Below are positions 10,863 to 24,209 of a stretch of 64,000 nt of DNA, piece after piece. Source of the DNA: Neodiprion pinetum (taxonomy: Eukaryota > Arthropoda > Insecta > Hymenoptera > Diprionidae); NCBI RefSeq assembly GCF_021155775.2, contig NC_060236.1, positions 14,766,019-14,830,018 of the forward strand. The letters run 5' to 3'. Within the stretch, counting starts at the first letter, position 1. Every line of letters starts with the position of its first letter. Under the pieces are notes generated by a model. It searched no databases. It was not told the DNA's origin and worked only from the letters and a program-made list of their open reading frames with translations. Position numbers and translations under genes: made by a program.

Positions 10863-13597
10863 CTGTGACCGTGCTGAACACGAGTCCCTACTGCCTCCAT
10901 TCGACTCAGGGACGACGCGCTCCCCTTCTGCTCGACTGTGACCGTCCCTAACACAAGTCCTTACTGCCTCCGATCGACTCGGAGACGACGCGCATTGCCT
11001 TTTGCTCGACTGTGACCTTGCCTAACACGAGTCCCCACTGCCGCCGATCGTTTCTGTGACGACGCGCATTGCCTTCCGCTCGTCTGTGACCGTGCCCAAC
11101 ACGAGTCCCTACCGCCTCCGGTGGACTCTGGACGACGCGCATTGGCTTTTGCTCGACCGTGACCGTGCCTCACACGCGTCACCACGGCCTCAGATCGACT
11201 GCGGGACACCCTCCAACGCCTTCTGCTTCACACTAACGATGCTCGTGTCAAGTCCACATAGCCACCAATCGACTCTGGGACAACGCGCATTGCCTTTTGT
11301 CGACTGAGGGACGCCCTCCAGCGCCTCCTGCATCACTCTAGCAATGCTCATGTCGAGTCCTCACTGCCGCCGATCGTTTCAGTGACGATGCGCATTGCCT
11401 TTCGCTCGACTGTGACCCTGCCTCGCACGAGTCCCCACTGCCTCTGATCGACCGAGAGATGCCCTCCAGCGCCCCTCGCTCTACTCTAACGATGCTTGTG
11501 TCGTGTCTCCACAGCTACCAATCGACTCCGGCACGACGCGCATTGCCTTTTGCTCGACTGTGACCCTGCCTAACACGAGTCCCCACTGCCTCCGATCGAC
11601 TTTGGAACGACGCGCATTGCCTTTTGCTCGACTGTGACCCTGCCTAACACGAGTCCACACGACCTCTGAACGACTGCAAGAGGCCCTCCAACGCCTCCTG
11701 CTTCACTCTAACAATGCTTATGTCGAGTCCCCACAGCCGACGATCGACTCTGGGACGACGCGCATTGCCTTTTGCTCGACCGTGACCGTGCCTCACACGC
11801 GTCACCACGGCCTCAGATCGACTGCGGGACACCCTCCAACGCCTTCTGCTTCACACTAACGATGCTCGTGTTCTAACGCTACTGCCACTGTTCGACTCTG
11901 GGACGACGCGCATTGCCTTCTGCTCGACTGTGACCGCGCCCAACACGAGTCCCCACAGCCACCGATCAACTCCAGGACGACGCGCATTGCCTTTTGCTCG
12001 ACCGTGACCGTGCCTCACACGCGTCACCACGGCCTCAGATCGACTGCGGGACACCCTCCTACGCCTCCTGCTTTACTCTAACGATGGCGGTGTCCAGTCC
12101 CTACTGCCACTGATCGACTCTGGGACGACGCGCATTGCCTTTTGCTCGGTTGTGACCGTGCCAAACACGTGTCCTCACGACCTCAGATCGACTGCGGGAC
12201 ACCCTCCAACGCCTCCTGCTTCACTTTAGCGATGCTCATGTCGAGTCCCCACTCCCATCAATCGACTCCGGGACGACGCGCATTGCCTTTTGCTCGACTG
12301 TGACCGTGCCCAACACGTGTATCTACGGCCTCTGATTGACTGCGGGAGGCTATTTAACGCCTCTTGCTCCACTCTGACGATGCTCGCGTCGAGTCCACAT
12401 TGCCACCCATCGACTCTAGCACGACGCGCATTGCCTCTTGATCGACTGTAACCGTGTCCAACACGAGTCCCCACAGGCTCCGATCGACTCAGGGACGACG
12501 CGCATTGCCTTTTGCTCGACTGTGATCCTGCCTTACACGAGTCCACACGACCTCTGATCGACTGCAAGAGGCCCTCCAACGCCTTCTGCTCCACTTTAAC
12601 GATGCTCGTGTCAAGTCCACGTTGCCACTGATCGACTCTGGGACAACGCGCATTGCCTTTTGTCGACTGAGGGACGCCCTCCAGCGCCTCCTGCACCACT
12701 CCAGCAATGCTCATGTCGAGTCCCCACTGCCGCCGATCGTTTCTGTGACGACGCGCATTGCCTTCCGCTCGTTTGTGACCGTGCCCAACACGAGTCCCCA
12801 CTTCCACCAATCGACTCTGGGACGACGCGCATTGCCTTTTGCTCGATCGTGACCGTTCCAAAAACGCGTCTTGACGACCTCAGATCGACTGCGGGACACC
12901 CACCGACGCCTCCTGCTTCACTCCAACGATGCTTATGTCGAGTCCCCACAGCCGACGATCGACTCTGGGACGACGCGCATTGCCTTTTGCTCGACCGTGA
13001 CCGTGCCTTACACGCGTCACCACGGCCTCAGATCGACTGCGGGACACCCTCCTGCGCCTCCTGCTTTACTCTAACGATGGCGGTGTCCAGTCCCTACTGC
13101 TACTGATCGACTCTGGGACGACGCGCATTGCCTTCTGCTCGATTGTGACCGTGCCAAACTCGTGTCCTCACGACCTCAGATCGACTGCGGGACACCCTGC
13201 AACGCCTTCTGCTTCACTTTAGCGATGCTTATGTCGAGTCCCCACTCCCATCAATCGACTCTGGGACGACGCGCATCGCCTTTTGCTCGACTGTGACCGT
13301 GCCCAACACGTGTCCCTACGGCCTCTGATTGACTGCGGAAGGCTATTTAACGCCTCCTGCTCCACTCTGACGATGCTCGCGTCAAGTCCACATTGCCACC
13401 GATCGACTCTAGCACGACGCGCATTGCCTTTTGCTCGACTGTAACCGTGCCCAACACGAGTCCCCACAGGCTCTGATCGACTCAGGGACGACGCGCATTG
13501 CCTTTCGCTCGACTGTGCTCGTGCCTAACGCGTGTCCACACAGCCTCGGATCGACTGCAGGTGGCCGTCCAACGCCTCCTGCTTCATACTGACGAAG
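10853..13597 (+). repeat. Forward satellite block F3 (2745 bp)
   Basis: Forward monomers with two truncated 31-bp A units (11299, 12662). The block is the same length as F4 and aligns with it base for base at an offset of 4354, with few substitutions (for example CCACATAGCCACC here against CCACATTGCCACC in F4). It forms the forward half of the 4354-bp higher-order unit. Confidence 0.93.
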
Positions 13598-13609
13598 CAC
13601 TGTTAAAGT
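13590..13609. repeat. F-to-R orientation switch 3
   Basis: GACGAAGC joined to ACTGTTAAAGTCGAGC; shared GC at 13597-13598. Exactly 4354 bp before switch 4. Confidence 0.92.
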
Positions 13610-15206
13610 CGAGCAAAAGGCGTGGCGCGACGACTCAGAGTTGATCAATGGCAACGTGAACTCGACACAAGCATCGTCAGAGTGAAGCAGAAGTCGTTGG
13701 ATGACCTCTTGCAGTTGTTCAGAGGCCGTGAGGGCTTGTGTTTGCCACGGTCACGGTCCAGCAAAAGGCAATGCTCGTCGTCCTAGAGTCGATCGGTGGC
13801 TGTGGGGACCAGTGTTGGGCACGGTCACAGTCGAGCGAAAGGCAATGCGGGTCGTCCGAGAGTCGATCGGAGGCAGTGAGGACTCGTGTTTGCCACAGTC
13901 ACGGTCAAGCATAAGGCAATGCGCGTCGTCCTAGAGTCGATCGAAAGCAGTGGGGACTCGTGTTGAGCACGGGCACAGTCACGCTGAAAGCAATGCGCGT
14001 CGTGCCAGTGTCAGTCGGTGGCAATGTGGTCTTGACTCGATCATCGTCAGAGTAGAGCTGGAGGCGTTGGAAGGTGTCCCGCAGTCGATCTGAGGTCGTG
14101 AGAACACGTGTTTGGCACGGTCACAATCAAGCAAAAGGCAATGCGCGTCGTCCCAGAGTCGATCAGTAGCAGTAGGGACTGGACACCATCATCGTTAGAG
14201 TGGAGCAGGAGGCGTTGGAGGGTGTTCCGCTGTCGACCTTAGGTCGTGAGGACACGTGTTTGGCACGGTCACAAGCGAGCAAAAGGCAATGCGCGTCGTC
14301 CCGGAGTCAATCAGTGGCAGTAGGGAAAGAACACGACCATTGTTAGAGTGAAGCAGGAGGCGTTGGAGGGTGTCCCGCAGTCGATCTAAGGCCGTGGTGA
14401 CGCGTGTGAGGCACGGTCACGGTCGAGCAAAAGGCAATGCGCGTCGTCCTAGAGTTGATCAGTGGCTGTGGACTCGTGTTGGGCACGGTCACAGTCGAGC
14501 AGAAGGCAATGCGCGTCGTCCCTGAGTCGATCAGCGGCGGTAGGGACAGAACACGAGCATCGTTAGTGTAAAGCAGGAGGCGTTGGAGGGTGTCCCGCAG
14601 TCGATCTGAGGCCGTGGTGACGCGTGTGAGGCACGGTCACGGTCGAGCAAAAGGCAATGCGCGTCGTCACAGAGTCGATCAGTGGCAGTGGAGACTCGAC
14701 ATGAGCATTGCTAGAGTGGTGCAAAAGGCGCTGGAGGGCGTCCCGCAGTCGATCTCAGGCCGTAAGGACACGAGTTTGGCACGGTAACAGTCGAGCAAAA
14801 GGCGATGCGCGTCGTCCCAGAGTCGATGGGTGGGAGTGGGGACTTGACATGAGCATTGCTAAAGTGGAGCAGGAGGCGCTGGAGGGCGTCCCGCAGTCGA
14901 TCTGAGGCCGCGTGGACACGAGTTAGGCACGGTCACAGTCGAGCAAGAGGCAATGCGGGTTGTCCCAGAGTCGATCAGTGGCAGTAGGGACTGAACACGA
15001 GCATCGTTAGAGTGGAGCAGGAGGCGTTGGAGGGTGTCCCGCAGTCGATCAGAGGCCGTAGGGACACGTGTTAGGCACGGTCACGGTCGAGCAAAAGGCA
15101 ATGCGCGACCACCCTGAGGTTCATTGGTGGCAGTGGGGACCCGACACGTGCATCGTTGGAGTGAAGCGTAAGGTGGTGAAGGGCGTCCCGACGTCGTTCA
15201 GAGGCC
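13598..15206 (-). repeat. Reverse satellite block R3 (1609 bp)
   Basis: Reverse monomers with a single copy of the 296-bp tetramer near 14.6 kb, where R2, R4, R5 and R6 have two. It forms the reverse half of the 4354-bp higher-order unit with F3. Confidence 0.92.
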
Positions 15207-15216
15207 TTTTGCTCGA
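15197..15216. repeat. R-to-F orientation switch 3
   Basis: CGTTCAGAGGCC joined to TTTTGCTCGACTG at 15206/15207, exactly 4354 bp after the switch at 10852/10853. Confidence 0.92.
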
Positions 15217-17951
15217 CTGTGACCGTGCTGAACACGAGTCCCTACTGCCTCCGATCGACTCAGGGACGACGCGCTCCCCTTCTGCTCGACTGTGACCGTC
15301 CCTAACACAAGTCCTTACTGCCTCCGATCGACTCGGAGACGACGCGCATTGCCTTTTGCTCGACTGTGACCTTGCCTAACACGAGTCCCCACTGCCGCCG
15401 ATCGTTTCTGTGACGACGCGCATTGCCTTCCGCTCGTCTGTGACCGTGCCCAACACGAGTCCCTACCGCCTCCGGTGGACTCTGGACGACGCGCATTGGC
15501 TTCTGCTCGACCGTGACCGTGCCTCACACGCGTCACCACGGCCTCAGATCGACTGCGGGACACCCTCCAACGCCTTCTGCTTCACACTAACGATGCTCGT
15601 GTCAAGTCCACATTGCCACCAATCGACTCTGGGACAACGCGCATTGCCTTTTGTCGACTGAGGGACGCCCTCCAGCGCCTCCTGCACCACTCTAGCAATG
15701 CTCATGTCGAGTCCTCACTGCCGCCGATCGTTTCAGTGACGATGCGCATAGCCTTTCGCTCGACTGTGACCCTGCCTCGCACGAGTCCCCACTGCCTCTG
15801 ATCGACCGAGAGATGCCCTCCAGCGCCCCTCGCTCTACTCTAACGATGCTTGTGTCGTGTCTCCACAGCTACCAATCGACTCCGGCACGACGCGCATTGC
15901 CTTTTGCTCGACTGTGACCCTGCCTAACACGAGTCCCCACTGCCTCCGATCGACTTTGGAACGACGCGCATTGCCTTTTGCTCGACTGTGACCCTGCCTA
16001 ACACGAGTCCACACGACCTCTGAACGACTGCAAGAGGCCCTCCAACGCCTCCTGCTTCACTCTAACAATGCTTATGTCGAGTCCCCACAGCCGACGATCG
16101 ACTCTGGGACGACGCGCATTGCCTTTTGCTCGACCGTGACCGTGCCTCACACGCGTCACCACGGCCTCAGATCGACTGCGGGACACCCTCCAACGCCTTC
16201 TGCTTCACACTAACGATGCTCGTGTTCTAACGCTACTGCCACTGTTCGACTCTGGGACGACGCGCATTGCCTTCTGCTCGACTGTGACCGCGCCCAACAC
16301 GAGTCCCCACAGCCACCGATCAACTCCAGGACGACGCGCATTGCCTTTTGCTCGACCGTGACCGTGCCTCACACGCGTCACCACGGCCTCAGATCGACTG
16401 CGGGACACCCTCCTACGCCTCCTGCTTTACTCTAACGATGGCGGTGTCCAGTCCCTACTGCCACTGATCGACTCTGGGACGACGCGCATTGCCTTTTGCT
16501 CGGTTGTGACCGTGCCAAACACGTGTCCTCACGACCTCAGATCGACTGCGGGACACCCTCCAACGCCTCCTGCTTCACTTTAGCGATGCTCATGTCGAGT
16601 CCCCACTCCCATCAATCGACTCCGGGACGACGCGCATTGCCTTTTGCTCGACTGTGACCGTGCCCAACACGTGTATCTACGGCCTCTGATTGACTGCGGG
16701 AGGCTATTTAACGCCTCTTGCTCCACTCTGACGATGCTCGCGTCGAGTCCACATTGCCACCCATCGACTCTAGCACGACGCGCATTGCCTCTTGATCGAC
16801 TGTAACCGTGTCCAACACGAGTCCCCACAGGCTCCGATCGACTCAGGGACGACGCGCATTGCCTTTTGCTCGACTGTGATCCTGCCTTACACGAGTCCAC
16901 ACGACCTCTGATCGACTGCAAGAGGCCCTCCAACGCCTTCTGCTCCACTTTAACGATGCTCGTGTCAAGTCCACATTGCCACTGATCGACTCTGGGACAA
17001 CGCGCATTGCCTTTTGTGGACTGAGGGACGCCCTCCAGCGCCTCCTGCACCACTCCAGCAATGCTCATGTCGAGTCCCCACTGCCGCCGATCGTTTCTGT
17101 TACGACGCGCATTGCCTTCCGCTCGTTTGTGACCGTGCCCAACACGAGTCCCCACTTCCACCAATCGACTCTGGGACGACGCGCATTGCCTTTTGCTCGA
17201 TCGTGACCGTTCCAAAAACGTGTCTTGACGACCTCAGATCGACTGCGGGACACCCACCGACGCCTCCTGCTTCACTCCAACGATGCTTATGTCGAGTCCC
17301 CACAGCCGACGATCGACTCTGGGACGACGCGCATTGCCTTTTGCTCGACCGTGACCGTGCCTTACACGCGTCACCACGGCCTCAGATCGACTGCGGGACA
17401 CCCTCCTGCGCCTCCTGCTTTACTCTAACGATGGCGGTGTCCAGTCCCTACTGCTACTGATCGACTCTGGGACGACGCGCATTGCCTTCTGCTCGATTGT
17501 GACCGTGCCAAACTCGTGTCCTCACGACCTCAGATCGACTGCGGGACACCCTGCAACGCCTTCTGCTTCACTTTAGCGATGCTCATGTCGAGTCCCCACA
17601 CCCATCAATCGACTCTGGGACGACGCGCATCGCCTTTTGCTCGACTGTGACCGTGCCCAACACGTGTCCCTACGGCCTCTGATTGACTGCGGAAGGCTAT
17701 TTAACGCCTCCTGCTCCACTCTGACGATGCTCGCGTCAAGTCCACATTGCCACCGATCGACTCTAGCACGACGCGCATTGCCTTTTGCTCGACTGTAACC
17801 GTGCCCAACACGAGTCCCCACAGGCTCTGATCGACTCAGGGACGACGCGCATTGCCTTTCGCTCGACTGTGCTCGTGCCTAACGCGTGTCCACACAGCCT
17901 CGGATCGACTGCAGGTGGCCGTCCAACGCCTCCTGCTTCATACTGACGAAG
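15207..17951 (+). repeat. Forward satellite block F4 (2745 bp)
   Basis: A second copy of F3 at offset 4354. Truncated A units are at 15653 and 17016; the second carries GTGGAC in place of GTCGAC, a point change after duplication. Confidence 0.93.
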
Positions 17952-17963
17952 CACTGTTAAAGT
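17944..17963. repeat. F-to-R orientation switch 4
   Basis: GACGAAGC joined to ACTGTTAAAGTCGAGC; shared GC at 17951-17952. Confidence 0.92.
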
Positions 17964-19856
17964 CGAGCAAAAGGCGTGGCGCGACGACTCAGAGTTGATC
18001 AATGGCAACGTGAACTCGACACAAGCATCGTCAGAGTGAAGCAGAAGTCGTTGGATGACCTCTTGCAGTTGTTCAGAGGCCGTGAGGGCTTGTGTTTGCC
18101 ACGGTCACGGTCCAGCAAAAGGCAATGCTCGTCGTCCTAGAGTCGATCGGTGGCTGTGGGGACCAGTGTTGGGCACGGTCACAGTCGAGCGAAAGGCAAT
18201 GCGGGTCGTCCGAGAGTCGATCGGAGGCAGTGAGGACTCGTGTTTGCCACAGTCACGGTCAAGCATAAGGCAATGCGCGTCGTCCTAGAGTCGATCGAAA
18301 GCAGTGGGGACTCTTGTTGAGCACGGGCACAGTCACGCTGAAAGCAATGCGCGTCGTGCCAGTGTCAGTCGGTGGCAATGTGGTCTTGACTCGATCATCG
18401 TCAGAGTAGAGCTGGAGGCGTTGGAAGGTGTCCCGCAGTCGATCTGAGGTCGTGAGAACACGTGTTTGGCACGGTCACAATCAAGCAAAAGGCAATGCGC
18501 GTCGTCCCAGAGTCGATCAGTAGCAGTAGGGACTGGACACCATCATCGTTAGAGTGGAGCAGGAGGCGTTGGAGCGTGTTCCGCTGTCGACCTTAGGTCG
18601 TGAGGACACGTGTTTGGCACGGTCACAAGCGAGCAAAAGGCAATGCGCGTCGTCCCGGAGTCAATCAGTGGCAGTAGGGAAAGAACACGACCATTGTTAG
18701 AGTGAAGCAGGAGGCGTTGGAGGGTGTCCCGCAGTCGATCTAAGGCCGTGGTGACGCGTGTGAGGCACGGTCACGGTCGGGCAAAAGGCAATGCGCGTCG
18801 TCCTAGAGTTGATCAGTGGCTGTGGACTCGTGTTGGGCACGGTCTCAGTCGAGCAGAAGGCAATGCGCGTCGTCCCTGAGTCGATCAGCGGCGGTAGGGA
18901 CAGAACACGAGCATCGTTAGTGTAAAGCAGGAGGCGTTGGAGGGTGTCCCGCAGTCGATCTGAGGCCGTGGTGACGCGTGTGAGGCACGGTCACGGTCGA
19001 GCAAAAGGCAATGCGCGTCGTCACAGAGTCGATCAGTGGCTGTGGAGACTCGACATGAGCATTGCTAGAGTGGTGCAAAAGGCGCTGGAGGGCGTCCCGC
19101 AGTCGATCTGAGGCCGCGTGGACACGAGTTAGGCACGGTCACAGTCGAGCAAAAGGCAATGCGCGTCGTCCCTGAGTCGATCAGCGGCGGTAGGGACAGA
19201 ACACGAGCATCGTTAGTGTAAAGCAGGAGGCGTTGGAGGGTGTCCCGCAGTCGATCTGAGGCCGTGGTGACGCGTGTGAGGCACGGTCTCGGTCGAGCAA
19301 AAGGCAATGCGCGTCGTCACAGAGTCGATCAGTGGCTGTGGAGACTCGACATGAGCATTGCTAGAGTGGTGCAAAAGGCGCTGGAGGGCGTCCCGCAGTC
19401 GATCTCAGGCCGTAAGGACACGAGTTTGGCACGGTAACAGTCGAGCAAAAGGCGATGCGCGTCGTCCCAGAGTCGATGGGTGGGAGTGGGGACTTGACAT
19501 GAGCATTGCTAAAGCGGAGCAGGAGGCGCTGGAGGGCGTCCCGCAGTCGATCTGAGGCCGCGTGGACACGAGTTAGGCACGGTCACAGTCGAGCAAGAGG
19601 CAATGCGGGTTGTCCCAGAGTCGATCAGTGGCAGTAGGGACTGAACACGAGCATCGTTAGAGTGGAGCAGGAGGCGTTGGAGGGTGTCCCGCAGTCGATC
19701 AGAGGCCGTAGGGACACGTGTTAGGCACGGTCACGGTCGAGCAAAAGGCAATGCGCGACCACCCTGAGGTTCATTGGTGGCAGTGGGGACCCGACACGTG
19801 CATCGTTGGAGTGAAGCGTAAGGTGGTGAAGGGCGTCCCGACGTCGTTCAGAGGCC
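17952..19856 (-). repeat. Reverse satellite block R4 (1905 bp)
   Basis: Matches R3 at offset 4354 to about 19.1 kb, then at offset 4650. The 296-bp difference is an extra tetramer: the marker CCTGAGTCGATCAGCGGCGG occurs at 18875 and again at 19171. Confidence 0.92.
18870..19461 (-). repeat. 296-bp tetramer, two tandem copies (in R4)
   Basis: Markers recur at exactly 296 bp (4 x 74): CCTGAGTCGATCAGCGGCGG at 18875 and 19171, and GCCGTGGTGACGCG near 18961 and 19261. R2, R5 and R6 also have two copies and R3 has one, so this is a copy-number-variable subunit of the reverse blocks. Confidence 0.86.
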
Positions 19857-19866
19857 TTTTGCTCGA
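19847..19866. repeat. R-to-F orientation switch 4
   Basis: TTCAGAGGCC joined to TTTTGCTCGACTG at 19856/19857. The forward side then differs from the other copies: the short GACGCGCTCCCC monomer is missing and the next unit begins GATCGACTCGGAGACGACG. Confidence 0.9.
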
Positions 19867-22800
19867 CTGTGACCGTGCTGAACACGAGTCCCTACTGCCT
19901 CCGATCGACTCGGAGACGACGCGCATTGCCTTTTGCTCGACTGTGACCTTGCCTAACGCGAGTCCTCACTGCCGCCGATCGTTTCTGTGACGACGCGCAT
20001 TGCCTTCCGCTCGTCTGTGACCGTGCCCAACACGAGTCCCTACCGCCTCCGGTGGACTCTGGACGACGCGCATTGGCTTTTGCTTGACCGTGACCGTGCC
20101 TCACACGCGTCACCACGGCCTCAGATCGACTGCGGGACACCCTCCAGCGCCTTCTGCTTCACACTAACGATGCTCGTGTCGAGTCCACATTGCCACCAAT
20201 CGACTCTGGGACAACGCGCATTGCCTTTTGTCGACTGAGGGACGCCCTCCAGCGCCTCCTGCACCACTCTAGCAATGCTCATGTCGAGTCCTCACTGCCG
20301 CCGATCGTTTCAGTGACGACGCGCATTGCCTTCCGCTCGACTGTGACCCTGCCTCACACGAGTCCCCACTGCCTCTGATCGACCGAGAGATGCCCTCCAG
20401 CGCCCCTCGCTCTACTCTAACGATGCTTGTGTCGTGTCTCCACAGCTACCAATCGACTCCGGCACGACGCGCATTGCCTTTTGCTCGACTGTGACCGTGC
20501 CTAACACGAGTCCCCACTGCCTCCAATCGACTCTGGGACGACGCGCATTGCCTTTTGCTCGACTGTTACCGTGCCCAACTCGTGTCCTTACGGCCTCAGA
20601 TCGACTGCAAGACACTCTCCAACGCCTCCAGCTCTACTCTGACGATGCTCGTGTCAAGACCACATTGCCACCGATCGACACCGGCACGACGCGCATTGCC
20701 TTTTGCTCGACTGTGACCGTGCCCAACCCGTGTCCTTACAGCCTCAGATCGACTGCGGGACGCCCTCCAGCGCCTCCCGCACCACTCTAGCGATGCTCAT
20801 GTCGAGTCCCCACAGCCACCGATCGACTCTGGGACGACGCGCATCGCCTTTCGCTCGACTGTGACCGTACCAAACACGAGTCCCCGCTGCCTCTGATCAA
20901 CTCTGGGACGACGCGCATTGCTTTTTGCTCGACTGTGACCATGCCTAGCACGAGTCCCTACTGCCTCCGATTGACTCTGTGACGACGCGCATTGCCTTCT
21001 CCTCGACTGTGACCGTGCCTAACACGTGTTTCTACGGCCTCTGAACGACTGCGGGACGACGCGCGTTGCCTTTTGCTCGACCGTGACCGTGCCCAACACG
21101 TGTCCACACTGCATCCGATCGACTCTAGAACGATGCGCATTGCCTTTTGCTCGACTGTGACCATGCCTTACACGGGTCCTCACTGCCACTGATTGACTTC
21201 AAGAGGTCATTCAACGCCTCCTGCTCCATTCTGACGATGCTCGTGTCAAGTCCACGTTGCCACCGATCGACTTTGGGACGACGCGCATTGCCTTCTCCTC
21301 GACTGTGACCGTGCCCAACACGTGTCCCCACTGCCTTCGATCGACTCTGAAACGACGCGCATTGCCTTTTGCTCGACTGTGACCGTGCCTAACACGAGTC
21401 CCCACTGCCTCTAATCGACTCTGGGACGACGCGCATTGCCTTTTGCTCAACTGTGACCTTGCCTAACACGAGTCCCCACTGCCTCCAATCGACTCTGGGA
21501 CGACGCGCATTGCCTTTTGCTCGACTGTTACCGTGCCCAACTTGTGTCCTTACGGCCTCAGATCGACTGCAAGACACTCTCCAACGCCTCCAGCTCTACT
21601 CTGACGATGCTCGTGTCAAGACCACATTGCCACCGATCGACACCGGCACGACGCGCATTGCCTTTTGCTCGACTGTGACCGTGCTGAACACGAGTCCCTA
21701 CTGCCTCCGATCGACTCAGGGACGACGCGCTCGCCTTCTGCTCGACCGTGACCGTCCCTAACACTAGTTCTCACTGCCTCTGATCGACTCGGAGACGACG
21801 CGCATTGCCTTTTGCTCGACTGTGACCTTGCCTAACACGAGTCCCCACTGCCTCCGATTGACTCTGGGACGACGCGCATTGCCTTCTGCTCGACTGTGAC
21901 CGTGCCCAACTTGTGTCCTTACAGCCTCAGATCGACTGCGGGACGCCCTCCAGCGCCTCCCGCACCACTCTAGCGATGCTCATGTCGAGTCCCCACAGCC
22001 ACCGATCGACTCTGGGACGACGCGCATCGCCTTTCGCTCGACTGTGACCGTACCAAACACGAGTCCGCGCTGCCTCTGATCAACTCTGGGACGACGCGCA
22101 TTGCCTTTTGCTCGACTGTGACCATGCCTAGCACGAGTCCCTACTGCCTCCGATTGACTCTGTGACGACGCGCATTGCCTTCTCCTCGACTGTGACCGTG
22201 CCTAACACGTGTTTCTACGGCCTCTGAACGACTGCGGGACGACGCGCATTGCCTTTTGCTCGACCGTGACCGTGCCCAACACGTGTCCCCACTGCATCCG
22301 ATCGACTCTAGAACGATGCGCATTGCCTTTTGCTCGACTGTGACCATGCCTTACACGGGTCCTCACTGCCACTGATTGACTTCAAGAGGTCATTCAACGC
22401 CTCCTGCTCCATTCTGACGATGCTCGTGTCAAGTCCACGTTGCCACCGATCGACTCTGGGACGACGCGCATTGCCTTCTCCTCGACTGTGACCGTGCCTA
22501 ACACGTGTTTTTACGGCCTTTGATCGACTCTGAAACGACGCGCATTGCCTTTTGCTCGACTGTGACCGTGCCCAACACGTGTCCCCACTGCCTTCGATCG
22601 ACTCTGAAACGACGCGCATTGCCTTTTGCTCGACTGTGACCGAACCAAACACGTGTCCTCACGACCTCAGATCAACTGCGGGACACCCACCGACGCCTCC
22701 TGCTTCATTCCAACGATGCTTATGTCAAGTCCCCACAGCCGACGATCGACTCTGGGACGACGCGCATTGCCTTTCGCTCGATTGTGACCGTGCCAAACAC

Positions 22801-24197
22801 GTGTCCTCACGACCTCAGATCGACTGCGGGACACCCTCCAACGCCTCCTGCTTCACTTTAGCGATGCTCATGTCGAGTCCACACTCCCATCAATCGACTC
22901 TGGGACGACGCGCATTGCCTTTTGCTCGACTGTGACCGTGCTGAACACGAGTCCCTACTGCCTCCGATCGACTCAGGGACGACGCGCTCCCCTTCTGCTC
23001 GACTGTGACCGTCCCTAACACAAGTCCTCACTACCTCCGATCGACTCGGAGACGACGCGCATTGCCTTTTGCTTGACTGTGACCTTGCCTAACACGAGTC
23101 CCCACTGCCTCCGATCGACTCTGGAACGACGCGCATTGCCTTTTGCTCGACTGTGACCCTGCCTCACACGAGTCCACACGACCTCTGATCGACTGCATGA
23201 GGCCCTCCAACGCCTTCTGCTCCACTTTAACAATGCTCGTGTCAAGTCCACATCGCCACCGATCGACTCTAGCACGACGCGCATTGCCTTTTGCTCGACT
23301 GTAACCGTGCTCAACACGAGTCCCTAAAGGCTCCGATCGACTCAGGGACGACGCGCATTGCCTTTTGCTCGACCGTGACCGTGCCTCACACGCGTCACCA
23401 CGGCCTCAGATCGACTGCGGGACACCCTCCTACGCCTCCTGCTTCACTTTAGCGATGCTCATGTCGAGTCCCCACTCCCATCAATCGACTCTGGGACGAC
23501 GCGCATCGCCTTTTGCTCGACTGTGACCGTGCCCAACACGTGTCCCTACGGCCTCTGATTGACTGCGGAAGGCTATTTAACGCCTCCTGCTCCACTCTGA
23601 CGATGCTCGCGTCGAGTCCACATTGCCACCGATCGACTCTAGCACGACGCGCATTGCCTTTTGCTCGACTGTAACCGTGCCCAACACGAGTCCCCACAGG
23701 CTCTGATCGACTCAGGGACGACGCGCATTGCCTTTTGCTCGACCGTGACCGTGCCTCACACGCGTCACCACGGCCTCAGATCGACTGCGGGACACCCTCC
23801 TACGCCTCCTGCTTCACTTTAGCGATGCTCATGTCGAGTCCCCACTCCCATCAATCGACCCTGGGACGACGCGCATCGCCTTTTGCTCGACTGTGACCGT
23901 GCCCAACACCTGTCCCTACGGCCTCTGATTGACTGCGGAAGGCTATTTAACGCCTCCTGCTCCACTCTGACGATGCTCGCGTCGAGTCCACAATGCCACC
24001 GATCGACTCTAGCACGACGCGCATTGCCTTTTGCTCGACTGTAACCGTGCCCAACACGAGTCCCCACAGGCTCTGATCGACTCAGGGACGACGCGCATTG
24101 CCTTTCGCTCGACTGTGCTCGTGCCTCACGCGTGTCCACACAGCCTCGGATCGACTGCAGGTGGCCGTCCAACGCCTCCTGCTTCATACTGACGAAG
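19857..24197 (+). repeat. Forward satellite block F5 (4341 bp)
   Basis: Forward monomers. It includes a local tandem duplication of about 961 bp (13 monomers): the CTCCAATCGACTCTGGGACG context at about 20521 recurs near 21480. The stretch at about 21.39-22.75 kb matches F2 at offset 14956. A 370-bp segment near 23.35-23.72 kb is followed by a very similar one to about 24.09 kb, with CGGAAGGCTATTTAACGCC in each. A truncated A unit is at 20230. Confidence 0.91.
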
Positions 24198-24209
24198 CAC
24201 TGTTAGAGT
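24190..24209. repeat. F-to-R orientation switch 5
   Basis: GACGAAGC joined to ACTGTTAGAGTCGAGC; shared GC at 24197-24198. This is the TTAGAG subtype, as at 4918 and 27559. Confidence 0.92.

Larger units (their letters stand above)
10853..15206. repeat. 4354-bp inverted higher-order unit, copy 1 (F3+R3)
   Basis: A forward block of 2745 bp and a reverse block of 1609 bp form one repeat unit. Both switch types recur at exactly 4354 bp (10852 to 15206; 13597 to 17951). The match extends left to about 10.14 kb. 4354 equals 58 x 74 + 62, and the unit has two 31-bp truncated monomers, though the switch fragments also contribute. Confidence 0.88.
15207..19560. repeat. 4354-bp inverted higher-order unit, copy 2 (F4 and most of R4)
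   Basis: Aligns to copy 1 at offset 4354 as far as about 19.1 kb; an extra 296-bp tetramer then shifts the offset to 4650, so the true copy ends at the switch at 19856. Few substitutions separate the copies. Confidence 0.86.
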